Part shown: positions 45,504 through 54,766 of the stretch, piece after piece
Layout of the letters: each line of letters opens with the position of its first letter
How positions within the stretch are numbered: the stretch's first letter is position 1
Assembly: GCA_003075315.1 (NCBI GenBank)
Contig: QDFQ01000001.1
Location: forward strand, 434,001 to 498,000
DNA from: Arthrobacter sp. TPD3018
Lineage (GTDB): Bacteria; Pseudomonadota; Alphaproteobacteria; Sphingomonadales; Sphingomonadaceae
Length of the DNA: 64,000 nt
Direction of reading: 5' to 3'
The notes under the pieces: generated by a model
What the model saw: the letters and a program-made list of their open reading frames with translations, nothing else
Told to the model about the DNA's origin: nothing
The model's database searches: none
Translations under genes and position numbers: made by a program

Positions 45504-46159
45504 AGCACGAAAAAGCCTGCCTGCCCCCCGTCGCGGGGGTGGACGAAGCGGGGCGGGGGCCGCTCGCCGGCCCGGTGGTCGCCGCCGCGGTGGTGCTGCC
45601 CGCCAAGGGCACGCCGCGCGGCATCGATGATTCGAAGAAGCTCTCGGCCACCGAACGTGCCCGCCTCTGCATGCTCATCCAGACGCGCGCCGTCTTCGGC
45701 ATCGGCATCGTCGAGGCGGACGAGATCGATACGCTCAACATCTATTGGGCGACGATGAAGGCGATGACGCTCGCGGTCGACGCGCTGACGCTGAAGCTCG
45801 GCTGCGATCCCGGCCATGTGCTAGTCGACGGCAATCGCCTGCCGCGCTGGTCCTATCCCGCCACCGCGATCGTCAGCGGCGACGCGCACAGCCTGTCGAT
45901 CGCCGCCGCCTCGATCCTCGCCAAGGAAACGCGCGACGCGATCATGCTCGAACATGCCGCGGTCCACCCGCACTATCACTGGCATTCGAACAAGGGCTAC
46001 GGCTGCAAGCACCACCTGGCGGCATTGCTCGAACACGGGCCCACTCCGATTCACCGCCGCAGCTTCGCCCCCGTCGCCGCCGCTTACGCCCGAATCACGC
46101 CCGATGCCGCTGCCGGACCGCTGTTTACCGCCTCTGCCGCTAACCAATTTCATGGCTGA
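45479..46159 (+). CDS. rnhB: Ribonuclease HII
   Basis: 226 residues. PVAGVDEAGRGPLAGPVVAA carries the first acidic pair, SKKLSATERARL and YPATAIVSGDAHSLSIAAAS the following motifs, with ILAKETRD after. Removes ribonucleotides from DNA and RNA primers. Its start overlaps thiD by 25 nt (ATG 45479) or 13 nt (ATG 45491). Followed by the CCCCCA/TGGGGG hairpin at 46175-46190. Confidence 0.95.
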   Translation: MAPRMPGLKHEKACLPPVAGVDEAGRGPLAGPVVAAAVVLPAKGTPRGIDDSKKLSATERARLCMLIQTRAVFGIGIVEADEIDTLNIYWATMKAMTLAVDALTLKLGCDPGHVLVDGNRLPRWSYPATAIVSGDAHSLSIAAASILAKETRDAIMLEHAAVHPHYHWHSNKGYGCKHHLAALLEHGPTPIHRRSFAPVAAAYARITPDAAAGPLFTASAANQFHG

Positions 46160-46296
46160 GTCTTTTGAGTCACACCCCCAGTGCTGGGGGACGCTGGGAA
46201 TCGACGCTCCCATATCTTGCGGGGCCGAGTCGCTGATCCAACCGCTTAACGGGATGGCAAGCTTTATCGTTAACCACTCAGGCCTTGACGCGAGTC
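46158..46296. promoter_or_regulatory. GANTC cluster and TTAAC sites upstream of ccrM
   Basis: Five GANTC sites at 46158, 46167, 46198, 46227 and 46292, plus one at 46092 within rnhB. Two TTAAC half-sites (46246-46250, 46270-46274) resemble CtrA half-boxes. GANTC is the target of CcrM, so methylation-dependent feedback with CtrA input, as in Caulobacter, is plausible but inferred. Confidence 0.6.
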
Positions 46297-46315
46297 CACC
46301 ATCTGACGCGAATAG

Positions 46316-47488
<1,173 letters not shown>

Positions 47489-47492
47489 CAAT

Positions 47493-47619
47493 CCTCCCCG
47501 TGCCGCGGGGAGGGGGACCGCCGCCGAAGGCAGTGGTGGAGGGGGGCACAAACGATGCCCCAAGAGGAAGCCCCCCTCCGTCAGCGCTGACGCGCTGCCA
47601 CCTCCCCGTGCCGGGGAGG
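47493..47619. repeat. CCTCCCC...GGGGAGG intergenic repeat
   Basis: CCTCCCCGTGCCGCGGGGAG at the left and CCTCCCCGTGCCGGGGAGG at the right enclose inverted GGTGGAGGGGGGC/GCCCCCCTCC and the palindrome CAGCGCTGACGCGCTG. Confidence 0.85.
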
Positions 47620-47662
47620 AGTGAGGGTTGCCTTGTCGGCCCACAGCAAGGACACGGGAACG

Positions 47663-48718
47663 ATGACGCTCCACCTCCGCCCTGTCCAATTTGTCGACAC
47701 CCCCGTCACCCAGACCGACGGCGCCGTCGCCCGCCTCGCCGGCGGCCTGCAATGGTTCGCGGCCTATGAGGTGATCGAAGGGGGCACCAAGCGCACCGTC
47801 CCGGTTGCCGATATCGCCACCCTCGGCGCCCGCGCCCAGGCGCTCCACGCCGCGATCACCAGCCCCCGCGCCCCGCTCGTCCTCGGCGAGCGCACGCTCC
47901 GCCTCGACCAGCCGCTCGTCGCCGGCATCCTCAACGTCACGCCGGACAGCTTCTCCGACGGCGGCCAGCACAGCGCCGATCCCGCCGCCGCCGCGGCCGC
48001 CGGAGTCGACATGGCCGCCGCCGGCGCCGCGTTGATCGACCTCGGTGGCGAATCCACCCGGCCCGGCGCCGCGCAGGTCTGGGAAGGCGACGAGATCGCC
48101 CGCATCCAGCCGGTGGTCGAACGCCTCGCCCGCAGCGGCACGCTGATCTCGATCGACACCCGCAAGGCCGCGGTGATGGAAGCCGCACTCGCTGCCGGCG
48201 CGCAGATCGTCAACGACGTTTCCGCGCTGCTCTGGGACGATCGCGCGCTCGCCGTCGTGGCGCAGGCCGGTTGCCCCGTCGTACTGATGCATTCGCCCGA
48301 TCCCAAGGAGGGTGGCCACGCCCGCACCGGCTATCGCGACGTGCTGACCGAGGTGTTCGACTGGCTCGACGCGCGCATCGCCGCTGTTGTCGCCGCCGGT
48401 GTCGACCGATCGCGCATCATCGTCGATCCCGGCATCGGCTTCGGCAAGACGCTGTCGGAGAATCTCGCCCTCCTCAACGGCCTCGCGCTGTTCCACGGTC
48501 TCGGCTGCCCGATCATGCTAGGCGCCAGCCGCAAGCGGATGATCGGCGCGCTGGACAATGAAGCCCCGGTGGCGGCGCGCCTCGGCGGTAGTCTCGCGCT
48601 TGCGCTGAAAGGGGCCGAAGCCGGCGTGCAACTCCTGCGCGTTCATGACGTTTCCGCAACGGTTCAGGCGCTGCGCGTGTGGCGCGGCCTGCGTGACCGG
48701 GCCCTCGCGGGTGGCTGA
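47663..48718 (+). CDS. folP: Dihydropteroate synthase
   Basis: 351 residues. VAGILNVTPDSFSDGG, GGESTRPGA, DPGIGFGKTLSENL and the pterin-binding GASRKRMIG are all present. Condenses hydroxymethyl-dihydropterin pyrophosphate with p-aminobenzoate in folate synthesis. A 90-residue N-terminal extension (MTLHLRPVQFVDTP...) precedes the TIM barrel, longer than in E. coli. ATG 47663 follows CGGGAACG. Confidence 0.95.
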   Translation: MTLHLRPVQFVDTPVTQTDGAVARLAGGLQWFAAYEVIEGGTKRTVPVADIATLGARAQALHAAITSPRAPLVLGERTLRLDQPLVAGILNVTPDSFSDGGQHSADPAAAAAAGVDMAAAGAALIDLGGESTRPGAAQVWEGDEIARIQPVVERLARSGTLISIDTRKAAVMEAALAAGAQIVNDVSALLWDDRALAVVAQAGCPVVLMHSPDPKEGGHARTGYRDVLTEVFDWLDARIAAVVAAGVDRSRIIVDPGIGFGKTLSENLALLNGLALFHGLGCPIMLGASRKRMIGALDNEAPVAARLGGSLALALKGAEAGVQLLRVHDVSATVQALRVWRGLRDRALAGG

Positions 48719-48795
48719 ACCGTAAAATAGTGTTGCGGTGCAGCATAGCGCGCGGATGTGCGTTATGGCCGCTCCGTCATCATTCGTGAGGTTAC

Positions 48796-49680
48796 ATGAT
48801 CGTCGCATCCTCCCCTCGACTGAACCGCATCATCGCCGAGGTCTGGAAGCCGCTGACGCTCCTGTTCGTCTGGGACGTCATCGTCACGGTCACTTATTAC
48901 GTCCTGCCGTTCAAGGCGCCGTCGCTGCCGCTGACGCTGTTCGGCTCGGTGCTGGCGCTGTTCCTCGGCACGCGCGCCAATTCGGCCTATGCGCGCTGGT
49001 GGGAAGGGCGGTCGCTGTGGGGGCTGATGATCAACGCCTCGCGCAACATCAGCCGCGAAGCGCGCAACTTCCTGCCGGCCCAAGAGGCGCATGACCTGCG
49101 CCGCACGATCGTGCTGCGCCAGATCGCCTATGTGAACGCGCTACGCTGCCAGCTGCGCAAGCAGCCGGTCGACGAGCAGGTCCTGAAATATCTGTCGCGT
49201 GGCGAGGCGGAGCCAGCGCTGGCCCGCACCAATATCGCCAACGGCCTGCTCGACGGCACCGGCCGCCGCATCGACGATGCGCGCCGCGCTGGCCTGATCG
49301 ACACGATCCAGCAGACGCGGATGGAATCGACGTTGGTCGATATCGCCAATTCGCAGGGCGGCATGGAGCGGCTGAAGAATACGCCGCTGCCGAACCAGTT
49401 CCGCTTCTTTCCGACGCTGTTCACCCACGTCTTCTGCATCCTGCTGCCGATCGGCCTCGTCGAGACGTTGGGCTTCGCGACGCCGCTGGGATCGACGGTG
49501 GCGGGGCTGATGTTCCTCGCGGTGCTCGCGATCGGCGACGATCTGGTCGATCCGTTCGCCAATACGGTTCACGATCTGCCGCTGACCGCGATGTGCCGGA
49601 CGATCGAGATCGATCTGCTCCAGTCGATCGGTGACGAGGCACCCCCGCCGGTCACCCCGGTAAAGGGCGTGCTCTGGTAA
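48796..49680 (+). CDS. Bestrophin-family chloride channel-like protein
   Basis: 294 residues with four hydrophobic segments and the family elements WKPLTLLFVWDVIVTV, RTNSAYARWWEGRSLWG-like RANSAYARWWEGR, and GDDLVDPFANTVHDLPLTAM near the C-terminus. Bacterial bestrophin homologs form pentameric ion channels in the inner membrane. Transported ion is uncertain. Not linked to an obvious operon. Confidence 0.88.
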   Translation: MIVASSPRLNRIIAEVWKPLTLLFVWDVIVTVTYYVLPFKAPSLPLTLFGSVLALFLGTRANSAYARWWEGRSLWGLMINASRNISREARNFLPAQEAHDLRRTIVLRQIAYVNALRCQLRKQPVDEQVLKYLSRGEAEPALARTNIANGLLDGTGRRIDDARRAGLIDTIQQTRMESTLVDIANSQGGMERLKNTPLPNQFRFFPTLFTHVFCILLPIGLVETLGFATPLGSTVAGLMFLAVLAIGDDLVDPFANTVHDLPLTAMCRTIEIDLLQSIGDEAPPPVTPVKGVLW

Positions 49681-49722
49681 GAGCGGGCCGCCGCCGTCGG
49701 TGCGAGACCTACTCGGCACGCA

Positions 49723-51144
49723 TCACGCCGCGGCGTTATCGATCCCCAGCTCGCCGAGCTTGCGGTACAAGGTCGACCGCCCGATCCCCAGCCGCCGCGC
49801 GACTTCGGTCATCCGCCCACGATAATGGCCGATGGCGAGCCGGATCACGTCCGCCTCGATATCCTCCAGCGGGCGCAGATTGCCGTCGGGCCGGAACAAC
49901 GTCACGCCGCCGCCCGACAGCGTGGCGGTGCCCGCGCCACCTGGGCGGCGATTGCCCAGCGAGGCGATCTGCGGGAAATCCGCCCGCGTCAGCGCCGCGC
50001 CCTCGCACAGCACCGCCGCGCGGAAGAGCGCGTTCTGCAACTGGCGGACGTTGCCCGGCCAGTCATATTGCACCAGCAGCGCCAGCGCATCGTCGGTGAT
50101 CCCCAGCGGCCGCAGCCCCGGCTGCTGCGCGATCCGCGCCAGCAGATGTCGCGCGAGCGCCGGCACGTCGGCCAGCCGTTCGCGCAACGGCGGGATCGTC
50201 ACCTGCACCACGTTGAGCCGGTAATAGAGGTCCTCGCGGAACCGCCCGGCGGCAACCTCGTCGAGCAGCGTCTTGTTCGTCGCGGCGATCACGCGCACGT
50301 CCACCTGCCGCGCGTGACGCGCGCCGATCGGCTGGATTTCGCCCGATTGCAGCACGCGCAGCAGCTTCACCTGCGCCTCGAGCGGCATTTCGCCCACCTC
50401 GTCGAGCAGGATGGTGCCGCCGTCGGCATCGGCGAACTTGCCGATCTTGCGCTCGAACGCGCCGGTGAACGCGCCCTTTTCATGCCCGAACAATTCGGAT
50501 TCGACGAGGTTCGCCGGGATCGCCCCGCAATTGACGGTGACCATCGGCTTCTTGGACCGCGGCGAGGCGGCATGGATCGCATCGGCGACCACTTCCTTGC
50601 CGACGCCGCTTTCGCCCTCGACCAGCACCGGCACGCGCGCCCGCGCCGCCTTGGCGGCGATGGCGAGCGCGGCGCGGAAATCGGGCGAGGATCCGACGAT
50701 CTCGTCGAACGCCAGCAACGCCGGGATCTTTTCGGTCAGCGGGCGCAATTCCCCCGCCGCCGTTCCCGCCACCGCCGCCTCCAGCGCCGCGAGCAGGCGT
50801 TCGGGGGCCAGCGGCTTCACCAGGAAATCGGTCGCGCCGGCGCGCATCGCCGCGACGGCATGCGCGACCGATCCGTTGGCGGTCAGCATCAGGATGGGGA
50901 GCGCCGGGCGTCGTTCGCGCAGCTCCGCGATCAGCGGGCCGGCATCGGCGTCGGGCGCCCAATGATCGAGCAGGATCGCGTCCAGCTGCATCCCGTCCTG
51001 CGTGCCGAGTTGCGCCAGCGCCATCTCGCCATCGGCGGCGAAGATCGATCGCCAGCCGGCGCGCGCGGCCAGCGCCGACACCAATCGCCGCTGCGCAGGT
51101 TCGTCGTCGATCAGCAGAAGCAGGCGCTGCCCGTTGCGCGTCAT
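49723..51144 (-). CDS. Sigma-54-dependent response regulator (NtrC family)
   Basis: 473 residues. A complete receiver domain (D13-D14, phospho-acceptor D60, T88, K110), then the AAA+ domain with Walker A GESGVGKE, GAFTGA and DEVGEMP, and a Fis-type HTH (MTEVARRLGIGRSTLYRKLG). It activates RpoN promoters in response to a sensor kinase not found next to it. Start MTRNGQRLLL at 51144; codons further upstream are Arg-rich and unlike the family. Confidence 0.93.
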   Translation of the reverse strand: MTRNGQRLLLLIDDEPAQRRLVSALAARAGWRSIFAADGEMALAQLGTQDGMQLDAILLDHWAPDADAGPLIAELRERRPALPILMLTANGSVAHAVAAMRAGATDFLVKPLAPERLLAALEAAVAGTAAGELRPLTEKIPALLAFDEIVGSSPDFRAALAIAAKAARARVPVLVEGESGVGKEVVADAIHAASPRSKKPMVTVNCGAIPANLVESELFGHEKGAFTGAFERKIGKFADADGGTILLDEVGEMPLEAQVKLLRVLQSGEIQPIGARHARQVDVRVIAATNKTLLDEVAAGRFREDLYYRLNVVQVTIPPLRERLADVPALARHLLARIAQQPGLRPLGITDDALALLVQYDWPGNVRQLQNALFRAAVLCEGAALTRADFPQIASLGNRRPGGAGTATLSGGGVTLFRPDGNLRPLEDIEADVIRLAIGHYRGRMTEVARRLGIGRSTLYRKLGELGIDNAAA

Positions 51145-51301
51145 AAGGTTTTCCGTCCCGGTTCGGGGCAAGCGATACACGGTCGGAGTAAAGGCGGGCT
51201 TAAGCCAGCGCACGCGTACCTTGCCTTGACGCCCATGGCGCTTTGCGGGCAGTGATCGTGCAACAGGGGCGAAGGCGCCACAGGCAAACAGGGGTTGGAT
51301 G

Positions 51302-51424
51302 ATGGCCGGCAACGGTGACATGAAGGCGCATGTGGCGACCTATTCGAGCGTCACGAAGATGCTGTTCTGGGGCGCCATCGCCTGTGCGGTGATCGCCGCG
51401 CTGGTGATCTGGCTGATCGCCTGA
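51302..51424 (+). CDS. aa3-type cytochrome c oxidase subunit IV-like small protein
   Basis: 40 residues: polar start MAGNGDMKAHVATYSSVTKM and a single transmembrane helix (AIACAVIAALVIWLIA). The sequence and size match the small subunit IV of alphaproteobacterial aa3 oxidases, a peripheral single-span subunit. It follows CAGGGGTTGG with two ATG options (51299, 51302). Only 12 nt separate it from pntAA, so the two are likely cotranscribed, although the main oxidase genes are not here. Confidence 0.8.
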   Translation: MAGNGDMKAHVATYSSVTKMLFWGAIACAVIAALVIWLIA

Positions 51425-51436
51425 GCGCCCGCCGAC

Positions 51437-52561
51437 ATGAAGATCGCCGTCCTCAAGGAGCATGTTGACGGCGAGCGGCGCGTTGCCGCCACGCCGGAAA
51501 CCGCCAAGAAATTCATCGCCCTGGGTGCGACCGTCGCGGTGGAAGCCGGCGCCGGTGCCGCCGCCCGTTATGCCGATCAGGCCTATGCCGATGTCGGCGC
51601 CAGCGTCGCCGACCGCGCCAGCACACTCGCCGGCGCGGACATCGTCCTCGGCGTGCAGGGCCCCGATCCCGCCGGTCTGACGGGCGCCGCGTCCGGCGCG
51701 TGGATCGTCGCCGGCCTCAACCCCTTCGGGGACCGCGCGCGAATCGACGCTTATGCCACTGCCGGCTACGAAGCCCTGGCGATGGAATTCATGCCGCGCA
51801 TCACCCGCGCGCAGTCGATGGACATCCTGTCCTCGCAGTCGAACCTCGCCGGTTACAAGGCGGTGCTCGACGCCGCGGCCGAATATGGCCGCGCCTTCCC
51901 GATGATGATGACCGCAGCGGGCACGGTCAGCGCCGCCAAGGTGTTCGTCATGGGCGTCGGCGTCGCCGGGTTGCAGGCGATCGCCACCGCGCGGCGCCTG
52001 GGCGCGCAGGTCTCTGCCACCGACGTGCGCTCTGCCACCAAGGAACAGATTCAGAGCCTCGGCGCCAAACCGATCTTCGTCGAGAATGTGAAGGGTATCG
52101 AGGGCGAAGGCGCCGGCGGCTACGCTGGCGAAATGAGCGACGAATACAAGGCCGCCCAGGCCGAACTCGTGTCGGCTCATATCGCCAAGCAGGACATCGT
52201 CATCACTACGGCGCTGATCCCCGGCCGCCCGGCGCCACGCCTGATCAGCGATGCGCAGGTCGCCAGCATGCGCCCCGGCAGCGTCATCGTTGACCTCGCG
52301 GTTGAACAGGGCGGCAATGTCGAAGGCGCGGTGGCGGGCGAGATCGTCGAGCGCCACGGCGTTACGATCGTCGGTCATCGCAACGTCGCCGGTCGCCTGC
52401 CCGCCGACGCCTCGGCGTTGTTCAGCCGCAACCTCTACAATTTCCTCTCGACCTTCTGGGACAAGGAGGCCGGCCGCCCGGTGCTCGACGCCGAGATCGG
52501 CGATGCCGTTCGTCTGACCAAGGACGGGCAGGTGGTGAACGCTCGGCTGCTCGGCGCATGA
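51437..52561 (+). CDS. pntAA: Proton-translocating NAD(P) transhydrogenase subunit alpha, part 1
   Basis: 374 residues: MKIAVLKEHVDGERRVAATP at the N-terminus, the alanine dehydrogenase/PntA-type motif FMPRITRAQSMDILSSQSNL, and the NAD-binding Rossmann loop VFVMGVGVAGLQAIATARRL. This is domain I, which binds NAD(H). Split subunit organisation (pntAA, pntAB, pntB) as in Rhodospirillum. The complex uses the proton gradient to reduce NADP with NADH. Confidence 0.95.
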   Translation: MKIAVLKEHVDGERRVAATPETAKKFIALGATVAVEAGAGAAARYADQAYADVGASVADRASTLAGADIVLGVQGPDPAGLTGAASGAWIVAGLNPFGDRARIDAYATAGYEALAMEFMPRITRAQSMDILSSQSNLAGYKAVLDAAAEYGRAFPMMMTAAGTVSAAKVFVMGVGVAGLQAIATARRLGAQVSATDVRSATKEQIQSLGAKPIFVENVKGIEGEGAGGYAGEMSDEYKAAQAELVSAHIAKQDIVITTALIPGRPAPRLISDAQVASMRPGSVIVDLAVEQGGNVEGAVAGEIVERHGVTIVGHRNVAGRLPADASALFSRNLYNFLSTFWDKEAGRPVLDAEIGDAVRLTKDGQVVNARLLGA

Positions 52562-52567
52562 GGGGGG

Positions 52568-52705
52568 CTGTCCTACACGCGGCGAAAGAGCCTAGTCTTG
52601 CGGCCATGAACCGCGAATCGCGCCCCCGTTCTGCCACGACGAACCGTTCAGGTTCGCGGTATGGCAAAGAGGGGGGTACCGTTTCGCTCACTTTGTCCAC
52701 TTTGG
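52568..52705 (+). repeat. Dispersed CTGTCCTACA/GTCCACTT element, copy B
   Basis: Starts CTGTCCTACACGC, identical to copy A, and ends CACTTTGTCCACTTTGG after a GTACCG word. The span (138 nt) equals copy A closely. It begins 7 nt after the pntAA stop and precedes pntAB by 41 nt, inside the pnt operon. Middle sequence is unrelated to copy A. Confidence 0.65.
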
Positions 52706-52746
52706 AAGCGCCGGTACGCCGCGCCGAATCGGTCGGGAGCTGAATC

Positions 52747-53046
52747 ATGGACTTCGTCGCGATCCTCTCGATCTTCGTGCTGGCCTGCTTTGTTGGATAT
52801 TATGTAGTCTGGTCGGTCACGCCGGCGCTGCACACGCCGCTGATGGCGGTGACCAACGCCATCTCCAGCGTCATCATCGTCGGTGCACTGATCGCCGGCG
52901 CGGCGGCGGGCAGCACCTCGTCGAAATGGCTGGGGCTCTTGGGCGTGGTGCTGGCCAGCATCAACATCTTCGGCGGCTTCGCGGTCACCAGCCGCATGCT
53001 CGCCATGTACAAGAAGAAGGACCGGCCGGCACCGGCCAAACACTAG
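52747..53046 (+). CDS. pntAB: NAD(P) transhydrogenase subunit alpha, part 2
   Basis: 99 residues with three transmembrane helices (VAILSIFVLACFVGYYVVW, VIIVGALIAGAA, LLGVVLASINIFGGFAVT) and the conserved TPLMAVTNAISS stretch. Part of the proton-channel domain II, with PntB. A short basic C-terminus follows. Confidence 0.95.
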   Translation: MDFVAILSIFVLACFVGYYVVWSVTPALHTPLMAVTNAISSVIIVGALIAGAAAGSTSSKWLGLLGVVLASINIFGGFAVTSRMLAMYKKKDRPAPAKH

Positions 53047-53052
53047 GCAATT

Positions 53053-53136
53053 CGTCACCCCGGGCTTGACCCGGGGTCCCGCTTCTTCTGGCAGTGGGAC
53101 AACATAGCGGGACCCCGGCTCAAGGCCGGGGTGACG
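53053..53136. repeat. REP-like palindrome pair within the pnt operon
   Basis: Arms CGTCACCCCGGGCTTGACCC and GGCTCAAGGCCGGGGTGACG with inner GGGGTCCCGC/GCGGGACCCC. It ends 12 nt before the pntB start, so it may modulate pntB translation relative to pntAA/AB. Confidence 0.85.
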
Positions 53137-53148
53137 AGGGGGAACAGG

Positions 53149-54657
53149 ATGGAACACGCAACCGCCGGCAGCTCGTTCGCGGCGCTCGCCTATCTGATCG
53201 CCGGGGTGTGCTTCATCCTCGCGCTGCGCGGCCTGTCGTCGCCGACGTCCAGCCAGCGCGGCAATCGCTTCGGCATGATCGGCATGACCATCGCCGTGGT
53301 GACGACGCTGGTGACGCACGTGCCGATCGACCAGTTGCTCGTCACCGGCGCCACGCCGGCCTATGATTACACGGCGATCCTGAGCCGCGTCGATTACGTC
53401 ACGATGCTGGAAATCCTCGCTGCGATCGGCATCGGCGCGGTCATCGGCATCACCACCGCGCGCCGTATCGCGATGACCGCGATGCCGCAGCTCGTCGCCG
53501 CCTTCCACAGCCTCGTCGGCCTCGCCGCGGTGCTCGTCGCCTGCGCCGCCTTCCTCAACCCCATCGCCTTCGGCATCGCCGACATGGTGATCCCGATGAT
53601 CGGCCAGCCCTTTGCCGTCATCCATGGCGTCAGCCGGGTCGAAATGGGCCTCGGCGTCGCGATCGGCGCGATCACCTTTTCGGGGAGCGTCATCGCCTTC
53701 CTGAAATTGAACGGCAACATGGGCGGCAAGCCGATCCTGCTGCCCGGCCGCCACGCCATCAACCTCGCCGTGCTGGCCGCGATCCTGCTACTCGTCGCCT
53801 ATTTCACGCAGGATCAGAGCCCCTGGATCTTCTGGACGATCACGATCCTCAGCTTCGCGATCGGCTTCCTGCTGATCATCCCGATCGGCGGCGCGGACAT
53901 GCCGGTCGTCGTCAGCATGCTCAACAGCTATTCGGGCTGGGCGGCGGCGGCGATGGGTTTCACGCTCCACAACAGCGCGATGATCATCACCGGTGCGCTG
54001 GTCGGCTCGTCGGGTGCGATCCTCAGCTACATCATGTGCCGCGCAATGAACCGCAGCTTCATCAGCGTCATCGCCGGCGGCTTCGGGGCAGAGGCCGCGG
54101 CGGGCGGCGGCGGCGACAAGGTCGATCGCCCGTGGAAGCGTGGCTCGGCAGAAGACGCCGCCTTCCTGATGAGCCAGGCCGAACAGGTCGTCATCGTCCC
54201 CGGCTACGGCATGGCGGTCGCGCAGGCACAGCACGTGCTCCGCGAAATGGCCGACAAGCTGAAGGAGCATGGCGTCCGCGTAAAATACGCGATCCATCCC
54301 GTCGCCGGCCGCATGCCGGGCCACATGAACGTGCTGCTCGCCGAAGCCAACGTGCCCTATGACGAGGTGTTCGAGCTGGAGGACATCAACTCCGAATTCG
54401 CGCAGACCGACGTCGCCTTCGTGATCGGCGCGAATGACGTCACCAACCCGGCAGCCAAAACGGACAAATCGTCGCCGATCTACGGCATGCCCGTGCTCGA
54501 CGTCGAAAAGGCGAAGACGGTGCTGTTCATCAAGCGCTCGATGGGCGGCGTCGGCTATGCCGGGGTCGATAACGACGTGTTCTACATGGACAATACCATG
54601 ATGCTTCTCGCCGATGCGAAGAAGATGGTCGAGGAGATCGTCAAGGCGCTCGACTAA
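53149..54657 (+). CDS. pntB: NAD(P) transhydrogenase subunit beta
   Basis: 502 residues: about nine transmembrane helices, then the NADP-binding domain III (VVIVPGYGMAVAQAQHVLRE; VAGRMPGHMNVLLAEA; VAFVIGANDVTNPAAKTD). Completes the transhydrogenase that supplies NADPH. Start ATG 53149 follows GGGGGAACAGG. The following hairpin 54671-54722 may end the operon. Confidence 0.96.
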   Translation: MEHATAGSSFAALAYLIAGVCFILALRGLSSPTSSQRGNRFGMIGMTIAVVTTLVTHVPIDQLLVTGATPAYDYTAILSRVDYVTMLEILAAIGIGAVIGITTARRIAMTAMPQLVAAFHSLVGLAAVLVACAAFLNPIAFGIADMVIPMIGQPFAVIHGVSRVEMGLGVAIGAITFSGSVIAFLKLNGNMGGKPILLPGRHAINLAVLAAILLLVAYFTQDQSPWIFWTITILSFAIGFLLIIPIGGADMPVVVSMLNSYSGWAAAAMGFTLHNSAMIITGALVGSSGAILSYIMCRAMNRSFISVIAGGFGAEAAAGGGGDKVDRPWKRGSAEDAAFLMSQAEQVVIVPGYGMAVAQAQHVLREMADKLKEHGVRVKYAIHPVAGRMPGHMNVLLAEANVPYDEVFELEDINSEFAQTDVAFVIGANDVTNPAAKTDKSSPIYGMPVLDVEKAKTVLFIKRSMGGVGYAGVDNDVFYMDNTMMLLADAKKMVEEIVKALD

Positions 54658-54670
54658 TGGCGTCGGCTGT

Positions 54671-54722
54671 CTCCATTTTGGAGGTAATGGGCATTTTGGC
54701 GCCATTTACCTCGGAAATGGAG
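54671..54722. terminator. Inverted repeat after pntB
   Basis: CTCCATTTTGGAGGTAAT (54671-54688) pairs with ATTTACCTCGGAAATGGAG (54704-54722) with few mismatches. It is AT-richer than surroundings. Could be an mRNA end, or an operator for the downstream regulator, whose start is 45 nt away; there is no T-tract. Confidence 0.5.
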
Positions 54723-54766
54723 GTGACTGACCGCGATCCCGCCCCCGGCCCGCGTATCGTACCGCC

